In this document: piece by piece, positions 1-6,655 of the stretch
Numbering within the stretch: the stretch's first letter is position 1
Layout: each line of letters starts with the position of its first letter
Assembly: GCA_946408865.1 (NCBI GenBank)
Contig: CAMJTZ010000068.1
Coordinates: forward strand, 1 to 9,263
From: an uncultured Clostridia bacterium
GTDB taxonomy: Bacteria > Bacillota_A > Clostridia > Christensenellales > Aristaeellaceae
Direction of reading: 5' to 3'
Length of the DNA stretch: 9,263 bases
Notes under the pieces: model-generated
What the model saw: the letters and a program-made list of their open reading frames with translations, nothing else
Databases searched by the model: none
Told to the model about the DNA's origin: nothing
Made by a program: the position numbers and the translations under genes

Positions 1-1
1 C

Positions 2-382
2 TTACATGTGGCGATACTGCCGGGGTTCGACAATCTCGGTTTCGACCGCTTCACCGTCCACGGTGCTGGCGGTTTCCTCCTCTTTGGCGGCGTTCCTCTT
101 CTTCATCCAGAGGTACAGGGCCAGGCCGAGCACGACGCCGATCGCCAGGCCGCTGCCGGAGAAGACCGTTTCCGTTACGGCAGACAGTCCGGAGAAGATT
201 CCGCCGACGATCATGCCGAACAGGCCGAGCACCCCGCCGAGGACGGCGAGCACAATCCAGCCGCCGAACATCAGGGCAGGAAGGATAAACAGGCCTCCGA
301 GAAGACCGCCGGCATTGCGGCGATTTTTCTTGTCACCGAAGATCATGTTTATCAGGGCCATAATACCAAGCAGGCGCAGCAT
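2..382 (-). CDS. Small glycine-rich integral membrane protein, function unknown
   Basis: Complete 126-residue gene on the minus strand. The ATG at 382-380 is preceded by GGAGGA (391-396 on the complement) at 8 bases, which fixes the start. After a short basic stretch (DKKNRR, about residues 17-22) come two long hydrophobic, glycine-rich segments at about 25-70 and a further one at about 76-92 (ending LALYLWMKKR). A charged acidic tail rich in Glu and Thr follows. The basic residues after the last membrane segment suggest a cytoplasmic tail. The Gly spacing (LGGL, LGGVLGLFG, GGIFSG) suggests tightly packed helices. I do not recognise a named family and give no function. Its neighbour is divergently transcribed, so it is not in an operon with the peptidase; anything downstream lies outside the window. 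Confidence 0.75.
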   Translation of the reverse strand: MLRLLGIMALINMIFGDKKNRRNAGGLLGGLFILPALMFGGWIVLAVLGGVLGLFGMIVGGIFSGLSAVTETVFSGSGLAIGVVLGLALYLWMKKRNAAKEEETASTVDGEAVETEIVEPRQYRHM

Positions 383-447
383 TGTAATGTTCCTCCGTTT
401 CCGTCGTTTCGTATGTACCGGTCAGCACTCTGCGGGGGAGCCGTTAC

Positions 448-464
448 CCAAATCAGAGATTTGG
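448..464. repeat. Perfect 7-bp inverted repeat (hairpin or operator)
   Basis: CCAAATC and GATTTGG are separated by AGA, a perfect 17-base palindrome-like element. It lies upstream of the membrane-protein gene on the minus strand. GGGAG (about 436-440) and CTCCC (about 470-475) flank it and could extend the stem across internal loops. No T-tract follows on either strand, so a terminator is unlikely. An operator or a 5'-leader hairpin fits better. Confidence 0.5.
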
Positions 465-547
465 ACGTCTCTCCCTCGGTACGTGTACAGGATAAAGCAG
501 TCCACAGGGAAAAAACAGGATCAGAAGCGAGAAATAAGGCGTTTTTT

Positions 548-597
548 TCTCCGGAAAGCGAAAAAAAAGCAGGATTTTTTCCGCGGTCTTCCGGAGA
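548..597. repeat. Long nested inverted repeat upstream of the peptidase gene
   Basis: The outer arms TCTCCGGAA (548-556) and TTCCGGAGA (589-597) are perfectly complementary. Inside them GCG (558-560) can pair with CGC (582-584), and the A-run from 561 can pair with TTTTTT (575-580). This gives one long imperfect hairpin of about 50 bases. It ends 14 bases before the TATAAT of the next gene and covers the expected -35 position. No T-tract follows the 3' arm on either strand, so I read it as a possible control site, not a terminator. Confidence 0.5.
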
Positions 598-617
598 GCG
601 GGAAGTTCGTGTATAAT
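589..617 (+). promoter_or_regulatory. Promoter for the S15 peptidase gene
   Basis: A perfect -10 box TATAAT sits at 612-617. Seventeen bases upstream (589-594) is TTCCGG, a poor match to TTGACA, and it lies inside the 3' arm of a long inverted repeat. The -10 call is firm, while the -35 is weak and may depend on a regulator. The Shine-Dalgarno site GGAGGTG is at 650-656. Confidence 0.55.
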
Positions 618-666
618 AGAGCATGTCTGATGAAAGCAGAATAATTCCCGGAGGTGTGTCTGAAAG

Positions 667-2823
667 ATGACAGAAAAGAAGAAAACAGATCGGAACGTTT
701 ATGCATGGCGGCGCGTGATCCCCTGCCTGCTCCTCTGCCTGTGCCTGGCGGCGGGGATGGTTTCAGCGGCTTCCGCCGCGGAGAAAGCCCGGACGCCGGT
801 TTTTGAGGATGGCATGGCGCAGCCGGTTTTTACCTGGTCGAATCTGCGGAGCGACGATTACAGCAACGAGAACAGCGAAATCCTCCGCTTCTGCGTGTAC
901 GTCGAGACGGATCACGATACCGACATGGACGGCATGGCCGACCTGGTTGAGGCGTTCGTGCAGGTTCCCCGCGCCGCGGCGGAAGGATCCTTCAAGGCGG
1001 CGACGATCTACGATCCGACCCCCTACGGCACCGGCACGGTGGATGAGGAGGAGATGAACAGCACCATCCGGATGATTCCGGTTCCCTTTGACTACAGCCG
1101 GATGTATCAGCCGGGTGAAAAGCGGAACCCGAACGGGGTGGTGACGACGCTGGACGCGGCGGAGGCGGCAGATCCCGACAGCTGGAATTACCATGTTCCG
1201 GTTTCCGACAAACAGGGGTACGCCTACGCCAGCCAGTATGACTATTACCTCGTGCGGGGCTTTGCCGTCGTCGAGGCCGGGGGCATCGGAACCTACCACT
1301 CCGAGGGCTTTGAGCTCTGCGGCTTCGATCTCGAGCGGGACGCGCACAAGTGCGTCGTGGAATGGCTGACGGGGGACCGGGTCGCCTTCACGGACCCGTA
1401 CAACAACATCGGAATCAAGGCGGAATGGTCGAACGGAAACGTGGCCATGACGGGCTCTTCCTACGGCGGGACGATTCCCTTTGAGGTGGCGGTCACCGGC
1501 GTCAAGGGCCTGAAGACGATCATTCCTTTCGCGGGAATCGCCTCCTGGTACGACTATTCCAACTCCCAGGGCCTGCCGCGCTTTACGAACGCGGCGTACG
1601 TGAACGAGCTGGCTTCCTACAACAGCGGCGCCGCCTACCAGGACGACGACTGGACCGTCATCAACGACGACTACGCGTCCCTGCTCTGGCAGCTGGCGCA
1701 GGATCAGCTGGACTCAAACGGCAACTACAACGCCTTCTGGGAGGCGATGGACTATACCCGCGACGTTTCCAGGATCAACTGCTCGGCGCTGATCGTGCAC
1801 GGGCTGAACGACCAGAACGTCCTCCCCAGGCAGGCGGACCTGATGGTGCGGGCCTTTGAAAAGGCGGGGATGCCCTGGAAGCTTGTTCTGCATCAGGACG
1901 GTCACAACGATCTGAAGAACAAGAGCATCAACGGCGAGCTGTGGGAGGAAATCATGAACAGATGGCTGTCGCACTATCTCTACGGCGAGGAGAACGGCAT
2001 CGAACACATGTTCCCCGTCGCCGTACAGAGCAACGTGGACGGCAGCTTCCGGACCTACGAAAGCTGGCTGGACTTTGCGGCGGACACGTTCGCGTACGAC
2101 AAGACGGCCAACCCGGACGCAGTTTCCCACGTGGACGCGGCCGGCCTGAAGGAATACGCCCCCTCGTATCTCAGCGGGAAGGACGACTTCGGCAGGAAGC
2201 TCCTGCAGGACAACTACTATCTCACCCTGCCGGAAGGCACGTGCGCAACCTACATCTTTGATCTGCCGGAGAACTACACGATGTACGGCATCCCCGAGGT
2301 GCATCTCAGGATGGCCACGCCGGACGCAGACAAGGACGCCATGATGGTTACGGCCGCGCTGGTTGACACCATCGACGGCAAAACCCCGTTCAAGGCATTT
2401 CTTACCAAGGAAAGGCTGCAGAACACCGTACCCGTAAAAACCGTCGGGACGGGGGATTCGGGCCGCGTGTACGCCCGGATCCCGATGAAGGTGCTGGTGC
2501 AGAGCAACACCACCGCGAAGCTCGTCACCCTCGGGTTCGCCGACCTGCGGGACTACGGCCGCGGATACGAAGGCCGGGAATACACGGCGCCCGCGGAGGA
2601 GATGACCGCCGGGGAGTACCACGACTACACGATTTACCTCCAGCCCACGGTTCATACCTTCGCGCCGGGACACAGGGCCGTGCTCGTCATCACCGCCTGG
2701 GATCCCTTTACCGAATGCAACGAGGAAGGCAACGAAACGGACAAACCCAGGGATTACTCGTTTGACATCGACAACGCGTCGTTTGAATTCCGCATTCCGC
2801 GCAGCGCGCAGCCGCCGGTCTGA
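667..2823 (+). CDS. Exported S15-family peptidase, Xaa-Pro dipeptidyl-peptidase-like
   Basis: Complete 718-residue protein that probably releases Xaa-Pro dipeptides from peptides outside the membrane. A charged N-terminus (to about residue 16) and a hydrophobic core (about 17-37, ending ASAA) form a signal peptide. The alpha/beta-hydrolase core carries the nucleophile motif GSSYGG (Ser265), Asp382 in HGLNDQNV and His413 in QDGHNDL, the order expected for the S15 triad. The segment YYLVRGFAVVEAGG (about 193-206) resembles the region before the nucleophile in PepX proteins. The part after about residue 480 fits the C-terminal beta-sandwich domain of this family. DTDMDGMAD (84-92) fits a DxDxDGxxD calcium loop. 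Start chosen from ATG at 667 with GGAGGTG 10 bases upstream. Classical PepX of lactic acid bacteria is cytoplasmic, so export is a difference. Cocaine-esterase-type or acyl-transfer activity is an alternative within S15. It faces the transglutaminase gene tail to tail. Confidence 0.85.
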   Translation: MTEKKKTDRNVYAWRRVIPCLLLCLCLAAGMVSAASAAEKARTPVFEDGMAQPVFTWSNLRSDDYSNENSEILRFCVYVETDHDTDMDGMADLVEAFVQVPRAAAEGSFKAATIYDPTPYGTGTVDEEEMNSTIRMIPVPFDYSRMYQPGEKRNPNGVVTTLDAAEAADPDSWNYHVPVSDKQGYAYASQYDYYLVRGFAVVEAGGIGTYHSEGFELCGFDLERDAHKCVVEWLTGDRVAFTDPYNNIGIKAEWSNGNVAMTGSSYGGTIPFEVAVTGVKGLKTIIPFAGIASWYDYSNSQGLPRFTNAAYVNELASYNSGAAYQDDDWTVINDDYASLLWQLAQDQLDSNGNYNAFWEAMDYTRDVSRINCSALIVHGLNDQNVLPRQADLMVRAFEKAGMPWKLVLHQDGHNDLKNKSINGELWEEIMNRWLSHYLYGEENGIEHMFPVAVQSNVDGSFRTYESWLDFAADTFAYDKTANPDAVSHVDAAGLKEYAPSYLSGKDDFGRKLLQDNYYLTLPEGTCATYIFDLPENYTMYGIPEVHLRMATPDADKDAMMVTAALVDTIDGKTPFKAFLTKERLQNTVPVKTVGTGDSGRVYARIPMKVLVQSNTTAKLVTLGFADLRDYGRGYEGREYTAPAEEMTAGEYHDYTIYLQPTVHTFAPGHRAVLVITAWDPFTECNEEGNETDKPRDYSFDIDNASFEFRIPRSAQPPV

Positions 2824-2852
2824 GGGAGAATCATGTCCCCACCGTTCCCTCA
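2821..2852. terminator. Shared hairpin between two convergent genes, possible bidirectional terminator
   Basis: TGAGGGA (2821-2827) and TCCCTCA (2846-2852) are perfectly complementary, with a G-T wobble extending the stem. The peptidase TGA lies in the left arm and the transglutaminase TGA (complement) in the right arm. The 18-base loop holds one copy of the TGTCCCC repeat. No T-tract follows, so intrinsic termination is uncertain. Confidence 0.4.
2834..2849 (+). repeat. Copy A of the TGTCCCCRYCGTTCCC intergenic repeat
   Basis: TGTCCCCACCGTTCCC differs at one R/Y position from the copy at 4663-4678. It lies between two convergent stop codons inside a short inverted repeat. It lacks the GAACGAAAGG left half that accompanies the other two copies, so it may be a shortened or diverged member. 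Confidence 0.6.
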
Positions 2853-4568
2853 GCCGTTGCTGTCCTCCATTTCAGAGTAGACAAAGTACACAATATCGTG
2901 CTCCTCCGCGAAGCGGGCGGCATAGGTGTCATGGCTCTCCGTCCAGAAGGAGAAGTTGGGGCAGCCTTCAAAGGCGTCCTCAGCGATATACTGAACGCTG
3001 GAAGGGATGTGCAAGGTCCACAGGGCCCGGCAGTTTGCGAAGGCCCGGGACTCAATGGATTCCAGACCCTCCGGGCAGACGATCTCCCCGCAGTGGGGAT
3101 CGTTTTCATAGGCGCCGGCCTCGATGTGCTTCGTGCCGGCGGGAATTTCCAGCTTCAGCGGCTCGTCCGTTTCCCGCCGGCCTTCGGGGAAGATATTCAG
3201 CACCAGGCCGGAGGCGTCCGGCATTTTGTAGGTGTAGGTATCCAGGATGACTTCCTTTCCGTCCGGCAGGGTGACGGACACGCCCTTCAGGGCCCAGGCC
3301 AGCAGCAGCTCTTCCTCGCCGCCCATCAGGAAGGGCGGATCCTGGAAGCCCCGGGTGAAGATGGCCTGGTTATGCAGGCTGCGGGAGCTCCACACGGGTT
3401 CGCCGGCGGCGAAGGCGTCCCGGGCGAGCTCCGCGACGGTGCGGAAGTTTTCCCCTTCGCCGGTGCCCCAGGCGGCGCAGCGGCCGGTGTGCACGTGGTA
3501 ATTGGCGGCCAGGGAGCCTGTCGGCTGCTCAGGACTGCGGTTCCAGCTCGCGTCCAGCCATTCGTGGGTGAGGTGATTGAGCATGATATCCAGCTCCTTG
3601 TTCACCATAAAATGGCGGTAATCCTTGACCCCGTAGGAGAGGCCGTTTTCGTCCGCCGCGGGCTCGCTGTAGTCCATGGCGGGGTCGTTGCGGGGATGGT
3701 CGTCCCAGGTGGGATCCGCGAAAAACCATTCCCCGTCGATTTTCACTGCGTCCCAGGCGTGGTAGCCGACGCGGGTTTCCCCGTTGATCACATAAACCTC
3801 CAGCCCCGCCGCCCGGCACAGCATGGCGTACAGACGGGCATAGCTGTCGCAGACGCCGGTGCCCCGCAGAATCGCGTCGGTGGAATGAAAGGAGTAGGTT
3901 TCGTCATAGGTCAGATGGTCCAGCAGCCACTGATACAGGTTAAAGGCCGTCTGCCATTCATCCCCCGGCACCTTGCATTCCGCGGCGGCCGCGTCGATGA
4001 TCTCCGTGATCTGCTCCATGCCCGGGCCCTCCAGGGTAAAGCCGGCGGTAATGAGCACGTTATCGTCCGCGTTATCCATGATGACGGTGGCGGACAGATG
4101 GTACCAGCCGGCAACTTTCGGCCCGGCGCAGATCATCTTTTCCGGGAAGCCCTCATATTCTTTTACCCAGACCAGGCTCCAGGTGTCCTTCCAGTCCATA
4201 TCGTGGCAGGAAAGGTGCAGCTCGACGGATTTCACCCGGGAGGGAAGCGTCTGGTCCTTCCAGTCTTCCTTCAGCTGCAGCACCCATTCGCTCTCCCGGT
4301 TGAGGGCGGGCGCCCGGTCCGACATGTACAGCAGGCGGAAGGGGAGGACGTCCATGTCCAGGTTCTCCGGCTCTCCGCTCTCCGGATCGTATTCTTCCGG
4401 GTTGTATTCATCCTCCGGGTCGTATTCATCTTCCGGGTCGTATTCGTCCGCCGCCTCCGCCGCGGCGGCCGGAACGAAGGCGCCCGGAAATTCAGGCAGG
4501 CGGGGGAGCAGGCTGACGGACAGCAGGGCCAGCACCAGAGCGGTGAAAACGGATAAGAATCTCTTCAT
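2850..4568 (-). CDS. Exported transglutaminase-like protein with acidic repeat and C-terminal BspA-type LRR
   Basis: 572 residues from the ATG at 4568-4566. The preceding AAGGAA signal on the complement (about 4577-4583) and the signal peptide at this start argue against the 55-residue upstream extension, which would run through the promoter. Residues 1-39 are a signal peptide. Residues 42-62 are acidic repeats (EYDPED twice, then EYNPE and EYDPE). The transglutaminase-like core has Cys240 in GTGVCDSYARLYAML, His270 in GYHAWD and Asp285 in FFADPTWDD, an intact Cys-His-Asp triad. Around 475-565 there is a leucine-rich repeat of the BspA/LRR_5 type (HIEAGAYEND, ESIESRAFANC, YIAEDAFEGC). Proteins of this build in clostridia are exported and may cut or cross-link protein side chains or bind surfaces; the substrate is unknown. 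The gene has its own promoter and converges on the peptidase. Confidence 0.85.
   Translation of the reverse strand: MKRFLSVFTALVLALLSVSLLPRLPEFPGAFVPAAAAEAADEYDPEDEYDPEDEYNPEEYDPESGEPENLDMDVLPFRLLYMSDRAPALNRESEWVLQLKEDWKDQTLPSRVKSVELHLSCHDMDWKDTWSLVWVKEYEGFPEKMICAGPKVAGWYHLSATVIMDNADDNVLITAGFTLEGPGMEQITEIIDAAAAECKVPGDEWQTAFNLYQWLLDHLTYDETYSFHSTDAILRGTGVCDSYARLYAMLCRAAGLEVYVINGETRVGYHAWDAVKIDGEWFFADPTWDDHPRNDPAMDYSEPAADENGLSYGVKDYRHFMVNKELDIMLNHLTHEWLDASWNRSPEQPTGSLAANYHVHTGRCAAWGTGEGENFRTVAELARDAFAAGEPVWSSRSLHNQAIFTRGFQDPPFLMGGEEELLLAWALKGVSVTLPDGKEVILDTYTYKMPDASGLVLNIFPEGRRETDEPLKLEIPAGTKHIEAGAYENDPHCGEIVCPEGLESIESRAFANCRALWTLHIPSSVQYIAEDAFEGCPNFSFWTESHDTYAARFAEEHDIVYFVYSEMEDSNG
4383..4445 (-). 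repeat. In-frame acidic tandem repeat (EYDPED-type)
   Basis: About three and a half copies of an 18-base unit encode EYDPED, EYDPED, EYNPE and EYDPE just after the signal peptide of the transglutaminase-like protein. The DNA units are nearly identical, so copy number could vary by slippage. The Asp/Glu-rich spacer could bind calcium or act as a flexible linker; this is inference. Confidence 0.7.
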
Positions 4569-4613
4569 GTTTTTTATTCCTTCCGGATTTTCTTTTTTTT
4601 TCTTTATGGCTGT

Positions 4614-4642
4614 ATCATATACGAAAACCCGGTCCGGGTCAA
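4614..4642 (-). promoter_or_regulatory. Promoter for the transglutaminase-like gene
   Basis: On the complement, TTGACC (4642-4637), a 17-base spacer and TATGAT (4619-4614) form a strong sigma-A-type promoter, about 45 bases upstream of the chosen ATG. A perfect odd palindrome, ACCCGG T CCGGGT (4627-4639), overlaps the spacer and -35 and could be an operator. Confidence 0.65.
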
Positions 4643-4644
4643 CG

Positions 4645-4680
4645 CCGGGAACGAAAGGGCACTGTCCCCGCCGTTCCCGG
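4645..4680 (+). repeat. Copy B of the TGTCCCC repeat, with full inverted arms
   Basis: CCGGGAACG (4645-4653) and CGTTCCCGG (4672-4680) are perfect 9-bp inverted arms. The inner part holds GAACGAAAGG (4649-4658) and TGTCCCCGCCGTTCCC (4663-4678), and an inner GGG/CCC pairing is possible. The element lies exactly between the -35 box of the transglutaminase gene (4637-4642) and that of the STAS gene (4684-4689). It resembles a REP-like palindromic repeat. A regulatory site for the divergent pair is the alternative. Confidence 0.65.
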
Positions 4681-4683
4681 GAT

Positions 4684-4712
4684 TTGCTTCCGGATCCGCA
4701 ATGAAGTAAAAT
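4684..4712 (+). promoter_or_regulatory. Promoter for the STAS-kinase remnant
   Basis: TTGCTT (4684-4689), a 17-base spacer and TAAAAT (4707-4712) give a plausible sigma-A promoter. The -10 matches at 5 of 6 positions and the -35 at 3 of 6. It starts about 40 bases upstream of the TTG start and is divergent from the transglutaminase promoter. Confidence 0.5.
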
Positions 4713-4753
4713 GACAAAAAACTGGCGTATCAAAAATCCGGGAGGGAACCAGT

Positions 4754-5402
4754 TTGGAACCGCTGAAAATTGCTGCAGAATACCATCCGGAGATTCCGGA
4801 TCTCATCGTCCGGTGCTCGGGCCATATCACTTCCGCCAACGCGGAGGAGTTTAAGGAGCAGGTGGACGCGCTGCTGAAGCAGTATCCTGACGCGGCCATG
4901 ATCGTCGACTTTGACGGCGTGCAGGGGATCACCAGCGCGGGGCTCCGCGTGCTGATCCACGCAAAGAAGATCAACGAGGGGCAACACCTCTTCCGCCGTA
5001 TACGAGGTGTTCGACGTGACCGGATTCACCGCCATCATCCCCGTGACGAGGCGGGTGCGGACGCTGTCGGTGGACGGATGCGAAAAGATTGCCCAGGGCG
5101 CGGCCGGCGCCATTTACCGCCTGGACGAGGACACCATCGTGAAGGTGTTCACGCCGGAGGAAACCCTGCGGTCCATCCGCCTCGAGAGCGAGACGGCGAA
5201 GAAGGCGTTCTTCTACGGGATTCCGACGGCCATCTCCTTCGGCACGGTCCGGGTCGGGGACGCCTACGGCATCCAGTATGAGAGGACCTTTTCCAGCGTG
5301 CTGAAGGACGATCCGGAGCACTTCGGAGCGCATGTGCAGGATTATACGGCGCTGCTGCGGCAGCTGCACACGACGCGGGACAGCGACGGCGGAAAGGTAT
5401 AA
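4754..5402 (+). pseudogene. STAS domain fused to a phosphotransferase-like kinase; frameshifted and lacking the kinase C-lobe
   Basis: The TTG start at 4754 follows GGGAGGG (4740-4746) by 7 bases. The first frame encodes a STAS (anti-sigma-factor-antagonist-like) domain, including VDFDGVQGITSAGLRVLIHA with the conserved Ser before AGL. Near 4979-4983 the homology jumps to another frame, continuing as NTSSAVYEVFDVTGFTAIIP, the usual end of a STAS fold. Then comes a kinase N-lobe: glycine loop (AQGAAGAIYRL, about 5092-5124) and VAIK-type Lys (codon 5142-5144, TIVKVF). The arrangement resembles clostridial and Fibrobacter TIGR02172-type proteins (recalled, not searched). The reading stops at 5400-5402 after LLRQLHTT, before any HGD catalytic loop or metal-binding Asp. 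The linker at the frameshift also looks a few residues short, suggesting a small deletion. The product is probably inactive as a kinase. A separately translated short STAS protein, or an assembly error, remains possible. Confidence 0.75.
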
Positions 5403-5418
5403 GGATCTGGAAATCACG

Positions 5419-6636
5419 GTGGTGCTGCAGCTGAACAACCGGTACTATCTGGATTTCAAGGACGGGGAGCCGGCGGGATTTCCCAGGGGCGTCAGAATGG
5501 TCGTGCTGCCCAACGACGCAGCCATTCCGGATTTCCTGCGGGCCATCGAGGCGGAGAAACCGGACGTGGCCGTGGCCATGACCCATCCCGTCAGCGGATA
5601 CGACTGGAACGGGATCCGGGACGCGGTGATCGCGGAAAGCCTGCGGGACGACGGGATCGAAACGATCTGCGGCGACTACCCGGCGTCGCTGGTCTGCTTC
5701 GACAAGGCAAGAACCTTCCAGGTGCTGCGGGACAACGGATTCCGGGTTTCCGAAGCGGTGACCGTTGAACACGAGCTGTTTGCGCTCGAGGGGGCGGAGA
5801 CCGGATCCACGCTGAACGCGTACCGGGAAAGCATCCTGTGGAAGATCCGGAAGCTGGCGCCGGTGATCATCAAGGCGGCGACGGGATCGGGCTCCGTCGG
5901 GATCCGGGTATGCAGGACGTACGAGGAAGCGGAAGCCTTCCTGCTGAGCGGCGCGTTTGACAAGAATGCGATTGTCGAAAGGCTGCTGGAGGGGGAGGAG
6001 TACGGGGTTGAAATCCACGGCTGCGGCGGGAAGTATATCGTTTCCCCGCCCTACCGGAAGCTCAGCTATGAGGAGGACGTGGTGAACGACCCGCTGGGGG
6101 CGACGACGCTGAAGTACGGGCCGGTTCTCAGCGAAAGCATCCGGCCGGAAGCCCTGCGGGCGGAAATGCTCCGGCTGGCGAACCTGCTGGGTTTCACCGG
6201 GATCGTGAACCTGGATCTGTTCTTTGTGAACGGGGACTGGTACATCCTGGACATCAACGGGCGGTGGAGCGGCATCACCTCGCTGGTTTCCGCCTCCCAG
6301 GGCAGGAGCGCCTATGAGGTCTTTCTGGACCAGGTGACCGGGGACGACCGGGGACTGAACGACTGGACGCGGTGGAAGTACTGCTGCCAGTTCAAGATGC
6401 CGCAGACGGAAACGGCGGACTTCGGAAGGATGGTGGAGGACGGGGACCTGACCAGTGTTTCCAACGAGCAGATCCGCATCGGCGGGGAAACCAGATGGTA
6501 CAACGACGCGGTGACCGCGAGGTATGATTCTCCGGAGGCGCTGGCGGAAGGGTTCTGGAAATTCCGGGAAAAGTACCCGGAAATGCTGTGCGAAAAGAGC
6601 GTACGGGCGCTGGAAAAAGATATTGCTTCTCACTGA
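5419..6636 (+). CDS. ATP-grasp domain ligase, substrate unknown
   Basis: About 405 residues. ATP-grasp enzymes join a carboxylate to an amine or similar nucleophile through an acyl-phosphate. Numbered from GTG 5419: the N-terminal domain spans 1-110. The ATP-binding Lys152 lies in PVIIKAATGSGSVGI, where the GSGSVG loop is 156-161. Further ATP-pocket acids lie in IVERLLEGEEYGVEIHG (185-201). Metal ligands are Asp266 in NLDLFF and Asp278/Asn280 in ILDINGRWSG. A tail of about 100 residues follows. The start is uncertain: homology-like sequence begins around 5407 (EITVVLQL). GGAAAGG (5391-5397) is 9 bases from a CTG at 5407, and GTG codons follow at 5419 and 5422. An ATG at 5332 exists but would read the kinase remnant out of frame. 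It may be co-transcribed with the broken STAS gene. It could be a peptide- or amino-acid-ligase, but nothing nearby names a substrate. Confidence 0.8.
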   Translation: MVLQLNNRYYLDFKDGEPAGFPRGVRMVVLPNDAAIPDFLRAIEAEKPDVAVAMTHPVSGYDWNGIRDAVIAESLRDDGIETICGDYPASLVCFDKARTFQVLRDNGFRVSEAVTVEHELFALEGAETGSTLNAYRESILWKIRKLAPVIIKAATGSGSVGIRVCRTYEEAEAFLLSGAFDKNAIVERLLEGEEYGVEIHGCGGKYIVSPPYRKLSYEEDVVNDPLGATTLKYGPVLSESIRPEALRAEMLRLANLLGFTGIVNLDLFFVNGDWYILDINGRWSGITSLVSASQGRSAYEVFLDQVTGDDRGLNDWTRWKYCCQFKMPQTETADFGRMVEDGDLTSVSNEQIRIGGETRWYNDAVTARYDSPEALAEGFWKFREKYPEMLCEKSVRALEKDIASH

Positions 6637-6655
6637 TGTGGAACGCAGGGATGAA

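Noticed and set aside
1714..2673. 319-codon minus-strand frame
   Set aside because: Lies opposite the S15 peptidase C-terminal half, with Val/Arg-rich shadow composition and no motifs.
2898..4556. 552-codon open frame on the plus strand opposite the transglutaminase gene
   Set aside because: It is antisense to a gene with signal peptide, intact catalytic triad and LRR; its translation is Gly/Val/His-rich without motifs, as expected in GC-rich DNA.
4754..5281. A single 175-residue STAS protein in one frame
   Set aside because: After about residue 76 the translation turns Arg/His/Gly-rich, while another frame continues the STAS and kinase homology; treated as a frameshifted gene.
5149..6633. 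494-codon open frame on the minus strand
   Set aside because: Antisense of the ATP-grasp gene, Arg/Pro/His-rich with no recognisable domain; the plus strand has ATP-grasp motifs.
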